Below are positions 9,597 through 19,475 of a DNA stretch of 51,148 nt, in pieces. Origin of the DNA: Colwellia sp. 39_35_sub15_T18 (GTDB lineage Bacteria > Pseudomonadota > Gammaproteobacteria > Enterobacterales > Alteromonadaceae); assembly GCA_002162675.1 (NCBI GenBank), contig MAAE01000009.1, positions 1 to 51,148 on the forward strand. The letters run 5' to 3'. Both the position numbers and the translations under genes were made by a program. Each line of letters starts with the position of its first letter. The first letter of the stretch is position 1. The notes under the pieces were generated by a model, which did not search any database, was not told where the DNA came from, and worked only from the letters and a program-made list of their open reading frames with translations.

Positions 9597-9614
9597 CATG
9601 ACAACAAATATTAT

Positions 9615-11288
9615 TTAATTATTTGCTATTTTCGCCCAAGTGTCGCGTAAACCGACAGTACGGTTAAACACCAGCTCACCGGCATTTTTTATGTCATTAT
9701 CTAAACAAAAGTAACCTTGGCGCTCAAACTGAAAAGCTTGCTCAGCATTAGCATCAGCTAACGATGGCTCTACTTTTGCTGTTTCAATCGTTACTAACGA
9801 CTCAGGATTCATAACCTTATGAAAGTCATCTGTCGCCGCAGGGTTTGCTACGGTAAATAATCTATCATACAAGCGTACAGTAGCATCAAGTGACTTATCC
9901 GCATCAACCCAATGAATAACACCTTTAGGCTTAGTACCATCAGTTGGGTTTTTACCTAACGTATCTTCAAGATAAGTACAATAAACCGTGGTGATATTGC
10001 CTTGCTCGTCTTTATCACAACGTGTAGCCGTAACCACATAAGCACCACGTAAACGTACCGCTTTGTCGATAACTAAACGCTTGTACTTTTTATTGGCTTC
10101 TTCTCTAAAGTCTTCTGCCTCAATGTAAAGCTCACGACTAAAAGGTACAATACGCGTACCTTGACTTTCATCACTAGGATGGTTTTTAACCGTTAACTCT
10201 TCGGTTTTATCTTCTGGGTAATTTTCTATCACTAATTTAATAGGATCAAGCACCGCCATAGCGCGCGGGGCGTTATCATTTAAATCTTCACGAATGCACG
10301 CTTCTAATACGCTAATTTCAACGGTATTTTCCATTTTTGTAACACCAATACGTTTAGCAAATTCACGCATTGACGCAGGTGTATAGCCACGACGCCTAAA
10401 AGCGGCAATAGTTGGCATGCGAGGATCATCCCAACCATCAACTAAGTTTTCTTCAACCAAAGTGTTCAGTTTACGCTTACTCATTAGCGTATATTCAAGG
10501 TTTAAACGTGAAAACTCATACTGATGTGGTGTCGCGGGTACTGAAACATTATCAATAACCCAGTCATATAAACGACGATTATCTTGAAACTCTAACGTAC
10601 AAATTGAATGAGTTATACCTTCAATAGCATCTGATAAACAATGAGTAAAATCATACATTGGATAAATGCACCATTTATCACCTGTTTGATGATGATGAGC
10701 GAAACGTACCCGATAAATGATAGGGTCACGCAAACACATAAAACTTGATGTCATGTCTATTTTAGCGCGCAGCGAACATTCACCCTCTTGAAATTCACCG
10801 TTACGCATTTTTTCAAACAGATGCAAGTTTTCTGCAACAGAAGTGTCTCGATAAGGGCTGTTTTTGCCGGGTTTATTCAAAGTACCACGATATTCTCGCG
10901 TTTCTTCACCATTTAAAAAGCAAACGTAAGCTAAACCTTTTTCAATTAACTCAACAGCATAACCATAAAGGGCATCAAAATTATCAGAAGAATAATGAAT
11001 ATCACCGGCCCATTCAAAACCTAGCCACTGCACATCTTTTTCAATAGCACGCACATAATCGATATCTTCTTTCTCTGGATTTGTATCATCAAAGCGCAAG
11101 TTACATAAACCGTTATAATCTTGGGCAATACCAAAATTTAAACAAATAGCTTTAGCATGACCGATGTGCAAGAAGCCATTAGGCTCTGGTGGAAAACGTG
11201 TTTGCACACTGTTGTGTTTGCCACTGGCAAGATCAGCATCGATAATTTGACGAATAAAATTTGTTGGGCGGTTTTCAACTTCCGACAT
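9615..11288 (-). CDS. glnS: Glutaminyl-tRNA synthetase
   Basis: Class I aminoacyl-tRNA synthetase charging tRNA-Gln. The 557-residue protein has the HIGH motif in [15 protein letters not shown] (HIGH at 41-44) and the KMSKS counterpart LMSKRKL near 268. The C-terminal beta-barrel anticodon-binding part follows. The length fits E. coli GlnRS (554). It is monocistronic, with terminators on both sides. Confidence 0.98.
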   Translation of the reverse strand: MSEVENRPTNFIRQIIDADLASGKHNSVQTRFPPEPNGFLHIGHAKAICLNFGIAQDYNGLCNLRFDDTNPEKEDIDYVRAIEKDVQWLGFEWAGDIHYSSDNFDALYGYAVELIEKGLAYVCFLNGEETREYRGTLNKPGKNSPYRDTSVAENLHLFEKMRNGEFQEGECSLRAKIDMTSSFMCLRDPIIYRVRFAHHHQTGDKWCIYPMYDFTHCLSDAIEGITHSICTLEFQDNRRLYDWVIDNVSVPATPHQYEFSRLNLEYTLMSKRKLNTLVEENLVDGWDDPRMPTIAAFRRRGYTPASMREFAKRIGVTKMENTVEISVLEACIREDLNDNAPRAMAVLDPIKLVIENYPEDKTEELTVKNHPSDESQGTRIVPFSRELYIEAEDFREEANKKYKRLVIDKAVRLRGAYVVTATRCDKDEQGNITTVYCTYLEDTLGKNPTDGTKPKGVIHWVDADKSLDATVRLYDRLFTVANPAATDDFHKVMNPESLVTIETAKVEPSLADANAEQAFQFERQGYFCLDNDIKNAGELVFNRTVGLRDTWAKIANN

Positions 11289-11347
11289 CCACAGAACCTC
11301 TTAAAAGAATTGAATATGATTGATATAATTCACAGCATTATATCAAC

Positions 11348-11373
11348 AAAAAAGGCTCTAACGAGCCTTTTTA
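11348..11373. terminator. Terminator between the M1 peptidase and glnS
   Basis: AAAAAAGGCTC pairs with GAGCCTTTTT around a TAAC loop. It is symmetric, and on the minus strand it ends the aminopeptidase transcript just before the glnS promoter. Confidence 0.88.
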
Positions 11374-11407
11374 ATAAACTTTAGTAAATAATTAATAACA
11401 ACGGATG

Positions 11408-13273
11408 TTATTTTTTCAAAATACCATCAATAGTCCCTTGCGCTAAACCATGATAGCCAGGACGAGCTTGCTGGTACACTTTTAGTGCCCATGCTTTACC
11501 TTGCTCTGTTTGCGCTAATTCTTTGTATAAAGGCACAATTAACTTGCGACGGCCAATAGCAATTAAGTACTCAGACATAGCAGGATAAACCTCATCATAA
11601 CCAACACGTACAGATAATAAGTACCATGCATGCGCTATTTCGGCATTATTGCTATGCGTTAAATCGAATGCTTTATCAAGTTCAGCCATACGCTTGCTTT
11701 GTATATCAAGAGGTAAGTTATTGATGAAGTGCAACCATTCATGCAAAGTCCAATTAACTGTTGGCAGTAGTGCTAATTGAATTTCGTCACTTAACCAAGC
11801 TGAAATATCACTATCTATGGTACTAAAAGCACTCGAGGTTGGTTTAGGTACGTAACTAGGTAAACCTTGCTCATAAATCCATTCATTAACTTCTTCATCG
11901 CTGACAATATTTGGGTATTTATGGGTTAAATTAACTTTTAAATATTTAACAAAGTTTGTTGTGCCTAAACTTTGAAAAGCATGACTGTCAAAATATTCCA
12001 ATACGAAAGCATCAAAACGCTCACGACCAAATTTTTTCTCAAGGTAAATTAAAAACAATTGCCCTTTAGTGTACGGTACACCCGAGAAAGCATTGTCAGG
12101 ATCTCGGCCTTTCAAATCAATATAAAGTTGCGTATCACCCGGTGCTAATTCAGCAATTTCATAGTTTAAGCCTTGAGCATCAAGTGCTTGCTCCATCATT
12201 GCTCGGTTGTCACCAAATACCGCTTCCATAATGCGGTTTTCAACATAGCTTGTGAAACCTTCATTTAGCCAAAGATCGCGCCAGCTTTCGTTAGTGACTA
12301 AATTACCAGACCATGAATGCGCTAACTCATGGGCAATTAAATTAACTAGACTTTTATCACCAGCAATAACGGTAGGCGTGATAAACGATAAACGCGGATT
12401 TTCCATACCACCAAAAGGGAAGCTTGGTGGTAAAATCAGTAAATCATAACGGCCCCAACGATACTTGCCATACATTTGTTCTGCTTTATCAATCATCGCT
12501 TGAGTATCATCAAACTCAGCTACAGCGGCATCTAAAATGTTAGTTTCAGCATAAATACCCGTTTGATGACTCATCGCTTTAAAGTGCAAATCGCCTACGC
12601 CAATAGCAATTAAATAAGCAGGAATAGCTTGCGGCATGGAGAAAAAATAGTCTCCATCACGCGCCGTATCAGGCTCATTGTTAGCACTCATTACCGCTAA
12701 TAAACCTTTGTCTGTGGTAATACGCGCCGTGTAAGTAACTCGAACGCTTGGTGTATCTTGAATAGGGATCCATGAACGGGCATGTATCGCTTGGTTTTGA
12801 CTAAACAAAAATGGTTTTTCTTTACCCGCAGTTTGCTCAGCTGATAACCATTGCAAACCTGATGCTTGTTCCGTTGAATTATAATAAATACGCAATTTTT
12901 GCGCTTTATATTTGGTCTTTATCGTTAGTTTTGCGCCTAGTACAGGGTCACGTTTAGCAAGTGCAAAGCTCACTTTTTGCCATTGTCCTTTACTATTTTG
13001 CGCCATCACTTTATCAACAACTAGATCACGAGTATCTAAAATAACCTCAGTGGCATCATCGGTCAGCCACTTTAGTGATAATTCAGCGAAGCCTGATAAG
13101 GTTTTTTGTTCGAAGTCGACAGCTAAGTCTAAATAAAGGTGCGTTGTGATCACTTGATCATAATTAGCATAAGTATAAGCATCACTTAATACCGTACTAT
13201 TACTATTTGATGCCGACGCTAACGATGACATTGACAGCGTAACGAGCAACATAAGTTGTAAAATAATTTTCAT
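11408..13273 (-). CDS. M1 family zinc aminopeptidase (LTA4 hydrolase-like)
   Basis: Exported metallopeptidase of 621 residues. It has a signal peptide (about 1-21, ending ASA), the substrate-binding FGGMENPR (287-294), the zinc motif HELAHSW (315-321) with third ligand Glu338 in LNEGF, and a C-terminal helical domain of the leukotriene A4 hydrolase type from about 480. It most likely trims N-terminal residues from peptides in the periplasm or outside the cell, feeding amino-acid uptake. It is followed by a terminator and is not in an operon. Confidence 0.92.
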   Translation of the reverse strand: MKIILQLMLLVTLSMSSLASASNSNSTVLSDAYTYANYDQVITTHLYLDLAVDFEQKTLSGFAELSLKWLTDDATEVILDTRDLVVDKVMAQNSKGQWQKVSFALAKRDPVLGAKLTIKTKYKAQKLRIYYNSTEQASGLQWLSAEQTAGKEKPFLFSQNQAIHARSWIPIQDTPSVRVTYTARITTDKGLLAVMSANNEPDTARDGDYFFSMPQAIPAYLIAIGVGDLHFKAMSHQTGIYAETNILDAAVAEFDDTQAMIDKAEQMYGKYRWGRYDLLILPPSFPFGGMENPRLSFITPTVIAGDKSLVNLIAHELAHSWSGNLVTNESWRDLWLNEGFTSYVENRIMEAVFGDNRAMMEQALDAQGLNYEIAELAPGDTQLYIDLKGRDPDNAFSGVPYTKGQLFLIYLEKKFGRERFDAFVLEYFDSHAFQSLGTTNFVKYLKVNLTHKYPNIVSDEEVNEWIYEQGLPSYVPKPTSSAFSTIDSDISAWLSDEIQLALLPTVNWTLHEWLHFINNLPLDIQSKRMAELDKAFDLTHSNNAEIAHAWYLLSVRVGYDEVYPAMSEYLIAIGRRKLIVPLYKELAQTEQGKAWALKVYQQARPGYHGLAQGTIDGILKK

Positions 13274-13312
13274 TGCGTGAGTTCCAAAAAGTTTACAAAG
13301 CTTTAATTAAAA

Positions 13313-13346
13313 AAGAGCCTGTAGATTACAGCGAATCGACAGGCCT
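13313..13346 (-). terminator. Terminator after motY
   Basis: On the minus strand GCCTGTCGATT pairs with AATCTACAGGC (one mismatch) and is followed by CTTTTTTAATT. It lies just beyond the motY stop. Confidence 0.8.
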
Positions 13347-13415
13347 ATTCAACAACTTATCTGCTAACACTTAGTGATTTTTCATTGCTTAAATCAACGT
13401 AGTGTAATGGTTAAG

Positions 13416-14363
13416 CTACATTTTTTGCATTTGGATCACTACGCGACGGTTTTTACCGCGTCCTAAAATAGTATCATTAGAGGCAATATGGCGTTTTTCA
13501 CCATAACCTTTGGCTTCTATACGGTTAGCATCAATGCCATTTTTAACAAAGTAATCTCGTATTTTATCCGCTCTTCGCTCGGACAATTTAAGGTTAGACC
13601 AACGACCGCCATAGCTGTCTGAATAAGCATCGACCAGCACTAGCTCAAGATTGGGATCTAAACTAAGATATTCACGAATCATGTCAATACGTCTTTGTGA
13701 TGCTTTAGTAAATTTATCGCTATTTGATTGATAATTCAAAACAGTATAAGAAATATCATCAAAACCATAATTGAGTAAATTGCCGACACAGGCAACAAAG
13801 TTACGGTAAGCGCTTTTGAAACGTGCTGTTGATAAACCAACAGAAATTTCATCCTGCTCGCTATACCAATCATTATAATAAAATGTCGGGCTCATACCCT
13901 GCTCTAGCTCACTTAACATGGTCCAAGCAACTTTTTTTGGCAAACTAGGGTTAAACTGTTTATAAAGCTTCATATCTGCTAGAACTCGCCCACCATGACC
14001 TGGTTGCCAGTTGGGTGATTCACTACGTACCTGTGCTAAAGAATAATTATCAGGCAGCAGCAACATGTCTAGTTCAAATTCCATATTTAACTGTCTGCTG
14101 GCTTTTGCTGAAAAACTCGCCTGTCCATAATGTGGAATTTGATGAGATAGCGTGCACTGCAAACGAGAGTCATTGGCTAATTGCCATTGAGAGTCGCTAA
14201 TACTAGCACTGTATTGACGGATCCCCGCTTGCGCTTGAGTCGTCACAAGTGAAAGAAACACAGCAATGCAAAAGCTCACGAAAAGTGATGAAGTGAATAG
14301 CAATTTGTATGCATTTGGAGAATATATTTTCATAGTGTTTGCAACATAATTAATTGACGACAT
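13416..14363 (-). CDS. motY: Sodium-driven flagellar motor protein MotY
   Basis: MotY is part of the T-ring that anchors PomAB stators around Na+-driven polar flagella. The 315-residue protein has a signal peptide ending TQAQA. An N-terminal domain follows, with IRQYSASISDSQWQL, then HYGQASFSAKASRQLNMEFEL and WTMLSELEQG, in the same order as Vibrio MotY. A C-terminal OmpA-like peptidoglycan-binding domain (about 205-312) contains LSERRADKIRDYF and GYGEKRHIASN. No other flagellar gene is nearby, as in Vibrio. The start is uncertain: ATG at 14333 (MKIYSPNAYK) gives a shorter leader. Neither start has a strong ribosome-binding site. Confidence 0.93.
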   Translation of the reverse strand: MSSINYVANTMKIYSPNAYKLLFTSSLFVSFCIAVFLSLVTTQAQAGIRQYSASISDSQWQLANDSRLQCTLSHQIPHYGQASFSAKASRQLNMEFELDMLLLPDNYSLAQVRSESPNWQPGHGGRVLADMKLYKQFNPSLPKKVAWTMLSELEQGMSPTFYYNDWYSEQDEISVGLSTARFKSAYRNFVACVGNLLNYGFDDISYTVLNYQSNSDKFTKASQRRIDMIREYLSLDPNLELVLVDAYSDSYGGRWSNLKLSERRADKIRDYFVKNGIDANRIEAKGYGEKRHIASNDTILGRGKNRRVVIQMQKM

Positions 14364-14509
14364 TCAATGTATCGTCTCAAACTAAAATAACTTTAACACT
14401 TTGTCGGCTATTTTGCGTTAGCTTACTATCGTGTTTACTGCATTTTTCTGAGATAATTAATTTAATATAGCTCATTTCAAAATTTTCTCTCTCAAATTCA
14501 AGTAATAAT

Positions 14510-15187
14510 ATGTCAGATACTGTAGAAAAAAAAGACGAAAAAGAAAAAACAAAACCACTTTTAGCACAACGATTTCGTGGCTACTTTCCGGTGGTTATCG
14601 ATGTAGAAACCGCAGGATTTAACGCACAAACAGATGCTTTATTGGAGATTGCTGCGTCAGTGTTAACACTTGATGAAAACTCTGGGAAAATCTCTATTGA
14701 TGAAACCATACAATTTAATGTTAACCCCTTTGAAGGCGCTAACTTAGAGCCAAAAGCACTCGAATTTACCGGGATTGACCCCACCAATCCATTGCGTGGC
14801 GCTGTAGATGAAGAAGAGGCTTTAAAAACACTCTTTAAGCTCGTTAGAAAAAAAATGAAATTAGCAGGTTGTCAGCGGGCTATAATTGTTGCCCATAACG
14901 CAGCTTTTGATTTAGGTTTTTTAAATGCGGCAACCGCCCGCTGTAAAATAAAGCGTAGTCCTTTTCATGCTTTTGTCAGTTTCGATACCACAACTTTAGC
15001 AGGGCTTGCTTTAGGGCAAACGGTATTAGCAAAAGCCTGTGAAGCGGCAAAAATTGATTTTAATAATAGTGAAGCACACTCTGCACTTTATGATACCGAA
15101 AAAACTGCCGAACTATTTTGTCATATCGTTAACAAATGGCATGACTTAGGTGGTTGGCCATTGGTTTCAGAGACGAATAGCGAATAG
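14510..15187 (+). CDS. rnt: Ribonuclease T
   Basis: A 3'-5' exoribonuclease that trims the 3' ends of tRNA and 5S/23S rRNA. The 225-residue protein is a DEDDh exonuclease: VIDVETAGF (ExoI), [11 protein letters not shown] (ExoII) and [14 protein letters not shown] (ExoIII). The N-terminal 15 residues are charged and Lys/Glu-rich. It is divergent from motY and ends at a clear terminator. Confidence 0.96.
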   Translation: MSDTVEKKDEKEKTKPLLAQRFRGYFPVVIDVETAGFNAQTDALLEIAASVLTLDENSGKISIDETIQFNVNPFEGANLEPKALEFTGIDPTNPLRGAVDEEEALKTLFKLVRKKMKLAGCQRAIIVAHNAAFDLGFLNAATARCKIKRSPFHAFVSFDTTTLAGLALGQTVLAKACEAAKIDFNNSEAHSALYDTEKTAELFCHIVNKWHDLGGWPLVSETNSE

Positions 15188-15199
15188 ATTTTCATCAAC

Positions 15200-15236
15200 A
15201 AAAAAGGCTAGAGTCATAAAACTCTAGCCTTTTCAT
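15200..15236. terminator. Terminator after rnt
   Basis: AAAGGCTAGAGT (15203-15214) pairs with ACTCTAGCCTTT (15221-15232) and is followed by TTCATTT. The A-run on the other side lets it serve the convergent peroxiredoxin gene as well. Confidence 0.88.
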
Positions 15237-15247
15237 TTATATAATCA

Positions 15248-15277
15248 TTATCACAAGCTAAAACCCGCTTGCGATAA
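15248..15277 (-). other. Stem-loop downstream of the peroxiredoxin gene
   Basis: TTATCACAAGC pairs with GCTTGCGATAA with one mismatch and an 8-nt loop. There is no T-run after it on either strand, so it may protect the peroxiredoxin mRNA 3' end rather than terminate. Confidence 0.35.
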
Positions 15278-15306
15278 TACTTAACTCATAATACGGTTTT
15301 CGCTTA

Positions 15307-15912
15307 TTATAGCTGTTCAGCATTATCAGTAAGGTAAGCAGCAACGCCATCTGGTGAAGCAGTCATACCTTTATCACCTTTATTCCAACCTGCTGGACAT
15401 ACTTCACCATGATCTTGATGGAATTGTAGTGCATCAACCATACGCAACATTTCATCAACGTTACGGCCTAGTGGTAAATCATTCACTACTTGATGACGAA
15501 CATTGCCTTCTTCATCAATTAAGAATGAACCACGAAATGCAACACCATCTTCAGGATGCTCAACATCATAAGCTTTACAAATTTCATGTTTAACATCAGC
15601 AACTAAAGTGTATTGTACTGGGCCAATACCACCATCGTTTACTGGTGTGTTACGCCATGCGTTATGAGAAAACTGTGAATCAATAGACACACCAATAACT
15701 TCAACGCCACGACTTTTGAATTCTTCCATACGGTGATCAAAAGCTAACAGCTCAGATGGACATACAAAAGTAAAATCTAATGGGTAGAAAAACACTACCG
15801 CTTTTTTGCCTTTAATCGTTTCACTTAACGTAAAACTATCAACAATTTCACCACTGCCTAATACTGCTGCGGCTGTAAAATCAGGGGCTGGACGACCAAC
15901 TAATACGCTCAT
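15307..15912 (-). CDS. Typical 2-Cys peroxiredoxin (AhpC/Prx family)
   Basis: Reduces hydrogen and organic peroxides in the cytoplasm. The 201 residues contain the peroxidatic Cys51 in FTFVCPSELLAF and the resolving Cys172 in GEVCPAGW. Arg130-region residues (AFRGSFLID) are also present. The start at 15912 was chosen because GGAG sits 6 nt upstream; the earlier in-frame ATG overlaps that GGAG. No AhpF gene follows, so thioredoxin is the likely reductant. Neighbours grxD and sodB make this an oxidative-stress cluster. Confidence 0.94.
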   Translation of the reverse strand: MSVLVGRPAPDFTAAAVLGSGEIVDSFTLSETIKGKKAVVFFYPLDFTFVCPSELLAFDHRMEEFKSRGVEVIGVSIDSQFSHNAWRNTPVNDGGIGPVQYTLVADVKHEICKAYDVEHPEDGVAFRGSFLIDEEGNVRHQVVNDLPLGRNVDEMLRMVDALQFHQDHGEVCPAGWNKGDKGMTASPDGVAAYLTDNAEQL

Positions 15913-16033
15913 TCTATACTCCATTGTTTGTTATGTTATAAATGATAAAAAGTTTGAGAAAATAAATAATCACAATTCATTATTGTGTCTATTTAAAAAA
16001 TTTCAATACTAATTATTGTATTTTAACAAAAAA

Positions 16034-16378
16034 TTATTCTGCATTTGCGTTTTCAGACGCATTTTTAGCCGTAGCTTCTTTTACCAAAGTTTGTAATTCG
16101 CCTTGTTGGAACATTTCCATAATAATGTCGCAACCGCCAACTAACTCACCTTCAACCCAAAGTTGGGGAAAAGTAGGCCAGTCAGCATACTTTGGTAATT
16201 CAGCACGAATATCTGGATTTTGTAAAATATCAACATAAGCAAACTGTTCACCACAAGAAATTAATGCTTGAGATGCTTGAGAAGAAAAACCACAATTTGG
16301 TAATTTTGGTGAGCCTTTCATATAAAGCAGAATTGTATTTTCACTAATTTGTTCTTTAATGCGTTCAATAGTATCCAT
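16034..16378 (-). CDS. grxD: Monothiol glutaredoxin Grx4
   Basis: CGFS-type monothiol glutaredoxin that binds a [2Fe-2S] cluster with glutathione and works in Fe-S trafficking. The 114-residue protein has the CGFS motif at 29-32 (PNCGFSSQA), the cis-Pro region WPTFPQLWVEGELVGG, and CDIIMEM at the GSH-binding end. It is divergent from sodB. A GAGT/ACTC dyad in the gap between them resembles an IscR type 1 site. Confidence 0.96.
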   Translation of the reverse strand: MDTIERIKEQISENTILLYMKGSPKLPNCGFSSQASQALISCGEQFAYVDILQNPDIRAELPKYADWPTFPQLWVEGELVGGCDIIMEMFQQGELQTLVKEATAKNASENANAE

Positions 16379-16496
16379 AATAACCTCTAATAAATTATAC
16401 TGATTATACTTAATTTATCGTTTAATATTACCATTATAGGATTGAAAAATAGTAGAAGAAAACCTATACAGTAACTAACCAATATAGTATAAATTA

Positions 16497-16521
16497 ATAC
16501 CTGAGTATTTTACTCAAGTTT
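16497..16521. promoter_or_regulatory. IscR type 1-like dyad between grxD and sodB
   Basis: The core GAGTATTTTACTC is a palindrome (GAGTA-TTT-TACTC), flanked by ATACCT on the left and AAGTTT on the right. The layout follows the IscR type 1 consensus (ATA-SYY-GACT...AGTC-RRS-TAT), although the halves read GAGT/ACTC. It lies about 80 bp before sodB and 119 bp before grxD. Which gene it serves is unknown. Confidence 0.4.
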
Positions 16522-16601
16522 TAGGACAAAATACACTCTTTATTCACAAATACATTGTAACTTTTAAGCATACCTTTTAGATAAAAAAACTGGAGAGCAA
16601 C

Positions 16602-17183
16602 ATGGCTATAGAATTACCTGCACTACCCTACGAACAAAACGCGTTAGAACCTCATATTTCTGCCGAAACATTATCTTTTCATTATGGAAAACACCACAAT
16701 ACTTATGTAGTTAAACTTAACGGCTTGATTGAAGGCACTGAGTTTGCTAGCAAATCATTAGAAGAAATAGTTAAAAGCTCTTCTGCTGGTATATTCAATA
16801 ATGCGGCACAAATTTGGAATCATACTTTCTATTGGAATAGTTTAAGCCCAAATGCCGGCGGTGAGCCCACAGGCGCATTAGCAGACGCTATTAATGCTAG
16901 CTTTGGTTCATTTAGCGAATTTAAAGCCAAATTTACCGACAGTGCCATTAACAACTTCGGTTCAAGCTGGACTTGGTTAGTTAAAAATAGCGATGGTAGC
17001 CTTGCTATTGTTAATACTTCAAATGCAGCGACACCATTAACTGATGAAGGTGTAACACCACTAATTACCGTTGATTTATGGGAGCATGCATACTACATTG
17101 ATTTTCGTAATGTGCGTCCAAACTACTTAGAAGCATTTTTTGCTTTAGCTAATTGGGATTTTGCTAGCGCAAACTTTAGCTAA
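16602..17183 (+). CDS. sodB: Iron superoxide dismutase
   Basis: Dismutates superoxide in the cytoplasm. The 193-residue protein has metal ligands His27 (SFHYGKHH), His74 (IWNHTFYW), Asp158 and His162 (DLWEHAYYID). Gln70 in NNAAQIWNHTFYW marks the iron-type enzyme. TGGAGAG lies 6 nt before the ATG. It is divergent from grxD and ends at a strong terminator. Confidence 0.97.
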   Translation: MAIELPALPYEQNALEPHISAETLSFHYGKHHNTYVVKLNGLIEGTEFASKSLEEIVKSSSAGIFNNAAQIWNHTFYWNSLSPNAGGEPTGALADAINASFGSFSEFKAKFTDSAINNFGSSWTWLVKNSDGSLAIVNTSNAATPLTDEGVTPLITVDLWEHAYYIDFRNVRPNYLEAFFALANWDFASANFS

Positions 17184-17208
17184 CCTTTAAGTTCCACTTC
17201 AAAAACCA

Positions 17209-17236
17209 AAAACGAGCATAAATGCTCGTTTTTTTT
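17209..17236 (+). terminator. Terminator after sodB
   Basis: AAAACGAGCAT pairs with ATGCTCGTTTT around AA and is followed by a T8 run. It also faces the convergent PstS-like gene. Confidence 0.92.
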
Positions 17237-17263
17237 ATTTACACTTTTTTTATTTACAAAATT

Positions 17264-17680
17264 TTAAAAGGTTTTAATAACTTTAACTGTGCTATCAACA
17301 CTCGCGGCATCTATATAACTGATAATTGCGGGATCAGAAGCGACTAACGCTAGAATATCGTTGTCAGAGCCTAATTCTTTAGGGGGCTTGCCTTTACCTG
17401 AAAAAATAAGTTTCGACCAATAAGCCTTCACTTGACTAGAGCTTTTTTTTAATATTTTTTTTTCAAACTCATTTCTGGTTGCGCTACCAAATTTACTATT
17501 AACCGCTGCCGCTTTATCTCCATCTGGAAACGCTTTTAATTTCCCAAGAAATAAACGTGAAATATCACTATCAGATATCGTTGCGGTATTACTTGCATTA
17601 ACAATAACAGCCACATCGGCAAAAACTAATGAAGGAAAACTAAAAAGGCTAGTTAACAATACCACTTTAATTATTTTCAT
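17264..17680 (-). CDS. Small PstS-like periplasmic protein, copy 1
   Basis: This secreted 138-residue protein has a signal peptide (1-21, ending VFA) and a single PBP-like domain (DSDISRLFLGKLKAFPDGDKAAAVNSKFGSATRNEF in outline). It resembles the first lobe of phosphate-binding proteins but is less than half the length of PstS. The neighbour upstream is a paralogue of about 65-70 percent identity by eye over the mature part. The group is often annotated as phosphate ABC transporter substrate-binding protein, but no permease or ATPase is near. It may bind a ligand for the chemoreceptor in the same cluster (inference). Confidence 0.75.
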   Translation of the reverse strand: MKIIKVVLLTSLFSFPSLVFADVAVIVNASNTATISDSDISRLFLGKLKAFPDGDKAAAVNSKFGSATRNEFEKKILKKSSSQVKAYWSKLIFSGKGKPPKELGSDNDILALVASDPAIISYIDAASVDSTVKVIKTF

Positions 17681-17836
17681 TTCTATATTCCTTAAATCTA
17701 CATCAAATACACCACTAACACGAACACGGTTTGGTATATTAAATTTTACATGACTAAAAAAGAGCTAAACAACTCACTAACTGTTTAATTTTTATACATT
17801 CAGCTAATGAGCTTCCGCAATTATTATATTAAACCA

Positions 17837-18268
17837 CTAAAAGGTTTTAATGACTTTAACACTCGCATCAACACTCGCCGCATCAACATAAGCAATAACG
17901 TTGCTATCAGCTGACACTAAAGCCAAGATGTCTTTATCTGAAACCAGTTCTGGTGGCGGCTTACCTTTGCCCGAAAAGACTAACTTAGACCAATAAGCTT
18001 TAATTTGTCTTGAACTTTTATTCAACACCTTCTTCTCAAAATCGTTTCTGGTCTCACTACCAAATTTTAAATTTAATGCCACTGCCTTGTCACCATTAGA
18101 AAATTTTTTTAATTTTCCTAAAAATATTCTCGCAATGTCTTGATCAGATATTTCAGAATTATTACTGGGATTAACAACAACAGCAACATCTGCATATACC
18201 GCTACAGTGGAGCTTAATAGGGTAAATAACAATGCAAGTTTCATTGTTTTTCGTTGAAAAATATTCAT
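17837..18268 (-). CDS. Small PstS-like periplasmic protein, copy 2
   Basis: Paralogue of the downstream gene. The 143 residues have a signal peptide ending AVYA, then the same fold (SDQDIARIFLGKLKKF, KAYWSKLVFSGKGKPPPEL, DILALVSAD). The ATG at 18268 was chosen because AAAGGGG lies 8 nt upstream. A TTG two codons earlier would be in frame. The porin stop is 18 nt upstream, so the two are probably cotranscribed. The pair looks like a tandem duplication. Confidence 0.75.
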   Translation of the reverse strand: MNIFQRKTMKLALLFTLLSSTVAVYADVAVVVNPSNNSEISDQDIARIFLGKLKKFSNGDKAVALNLKFGSETRNDFEKKVLNKSSRQIKAYWSKLVFSGKGKPPPELVSDKDILALVSADSNVIAYVDAASVDASVKVIKTF

Positions 18269-18286
18269 GAACAATTCCCCTTTAAG

Positions 18287-19417
18287 TTAAAATACTGTAA
18301 CAAGTGCAGTACGGAACAAACCAGCATCATTATTGCTATTTAAATCATCGGAATAACTCGTATATTCGAATTTAAGTGCTGCTGAATCATGAAAATCCCA
18401 ACGAAGGCCAAGAGTAACATAATTGCTTTCACTAATTTGAGAGTCAGTAAAAGCATTAGTTGGGTCAATTAAAGCATCTAAACCAACGCCAACAGGCACG
18501 CCATCAGTAATTCGATCTTTTGAATTTTCATCCTCACCGTAGGTTATATGAGCTAACATATTATCAAACCTGTAGCCTGCCATGACATAGAAAGAGTCGT
18601 CGTCAGAAAAGGGCATATCATCGAGTGTCAGTTGAGTAAATTCACCAACAACGATAATGTTTTCAAAATCTAACTGAAAACCTAACTCGATAAAAGATCC
18701 TATATCCTTAGAAGTCTCCAGATCATCTGCAACCCCGGGAAATGGAGTACTTCTCCAGCCATTAATTAAAGGAACAAGAGCATCTACGGGAACATTCAGT
18801 TCAGTTTGCAAATAGGCCGCACGTAACGTTAACCAATCTCTGGTAACCGTTAAAGCAGCACCGGCTAAATTTTTAAACTCTGCATCACTACCCTCACCAA
18901 TAGCAAGTTCAGAGTTATTACCACCATAAACCAGATGTAAGGTAGTATCGAATTCACCAACACTGGTATTATAAATGGCACCTAAACCATCAAAGGTATC
19001 AAAGACAAGATCATAAACACCCGTTGGAGGAGTGATCCAAGCATAAGCATAAGAAACATCAAGGAAGTCAGAAAACATATAAAATGGCACGCGTTGTCGA
19101 CCCGCTAAAATTCTCAAATTATCATTTGCCTCATAAGCGACATAAGCCCATTCAAAATTGGTATCCCAATCCTCAGCGCCCCGGGAAAGTATTTGTGCAG
19201 TAACGCTAAAGCCTTCCCCTAAATCACTTGACGCTTGCAAGGCCAAAAGAGAACCTTGGCTAAAATCAAAATCATTTTCAAAACCATATAAAGCTTCATC
19301 ACTTGAGGTAGTAGTGCCTGCAACTATTGAAGCAAAACCGTTTAACGTAATCTCTGCTTGTGCGCTTGCTGCAACAAACATACTTGTAAATAACAATGTT
19401 TTCTTTAAGTTTTTCAT
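18287..19417 (-). CDS. Outer-membrane porin
   Basis: This 376-residue protein has a signal peptide (ending ASAQA), alternating hydrophobic beta-strands, acidic extracellular loops, and a C-terminus ending in LFRTALVTVF with the terminal Phe needed for outer-membrane insertion. It resembles the general porins of Alteromonadales (ITLNGFASIVAGTTTS at the mature start; LRWDFHDSAALKFEYTSY near the end). The substrate is unknown. It lies between the chemoreceptor gene and the PstS-like pair on one strand. Confidence 0.85.
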   Translation of the reverse strand: MKNLKKTLLFTSMFVAASAQAEITLNGFASIVAGTTTSSDEALYGFENDFDFSQGSLLALQASSDLGEGFSVTAQILSRGAEDWDTNFEWAYVAYEANDNLRILAGRQRVPFYMFSDFLDVSYAYAWITPPTGVYDLVFDTFDGLGAIYNTSVGEFDTTLHLVYGGNNSELAIGEGSDAEFKNLAGAALTVTRDWLTLRAAYLQTELNVPVDALVPLINGWRSTPFPGVADDLETSKDIGSFIELGFQLDFENIIVVGEFTQLTLDDMPFSDDDSFYVMAGYRFDNMLAHITYGEDENSKDRITDGVPVGVGLDALIDPTNAFTDSQISESNYVTLGLRWDFHDSAALKFEYTSYSDDLNSNNDAGLFRTALVTVF

Positions 19418-19475
19418 GTTTTACCGCCCTTACCTAGTTTCACGTTATATATCTTATTGTTAAATAAATACCCTA

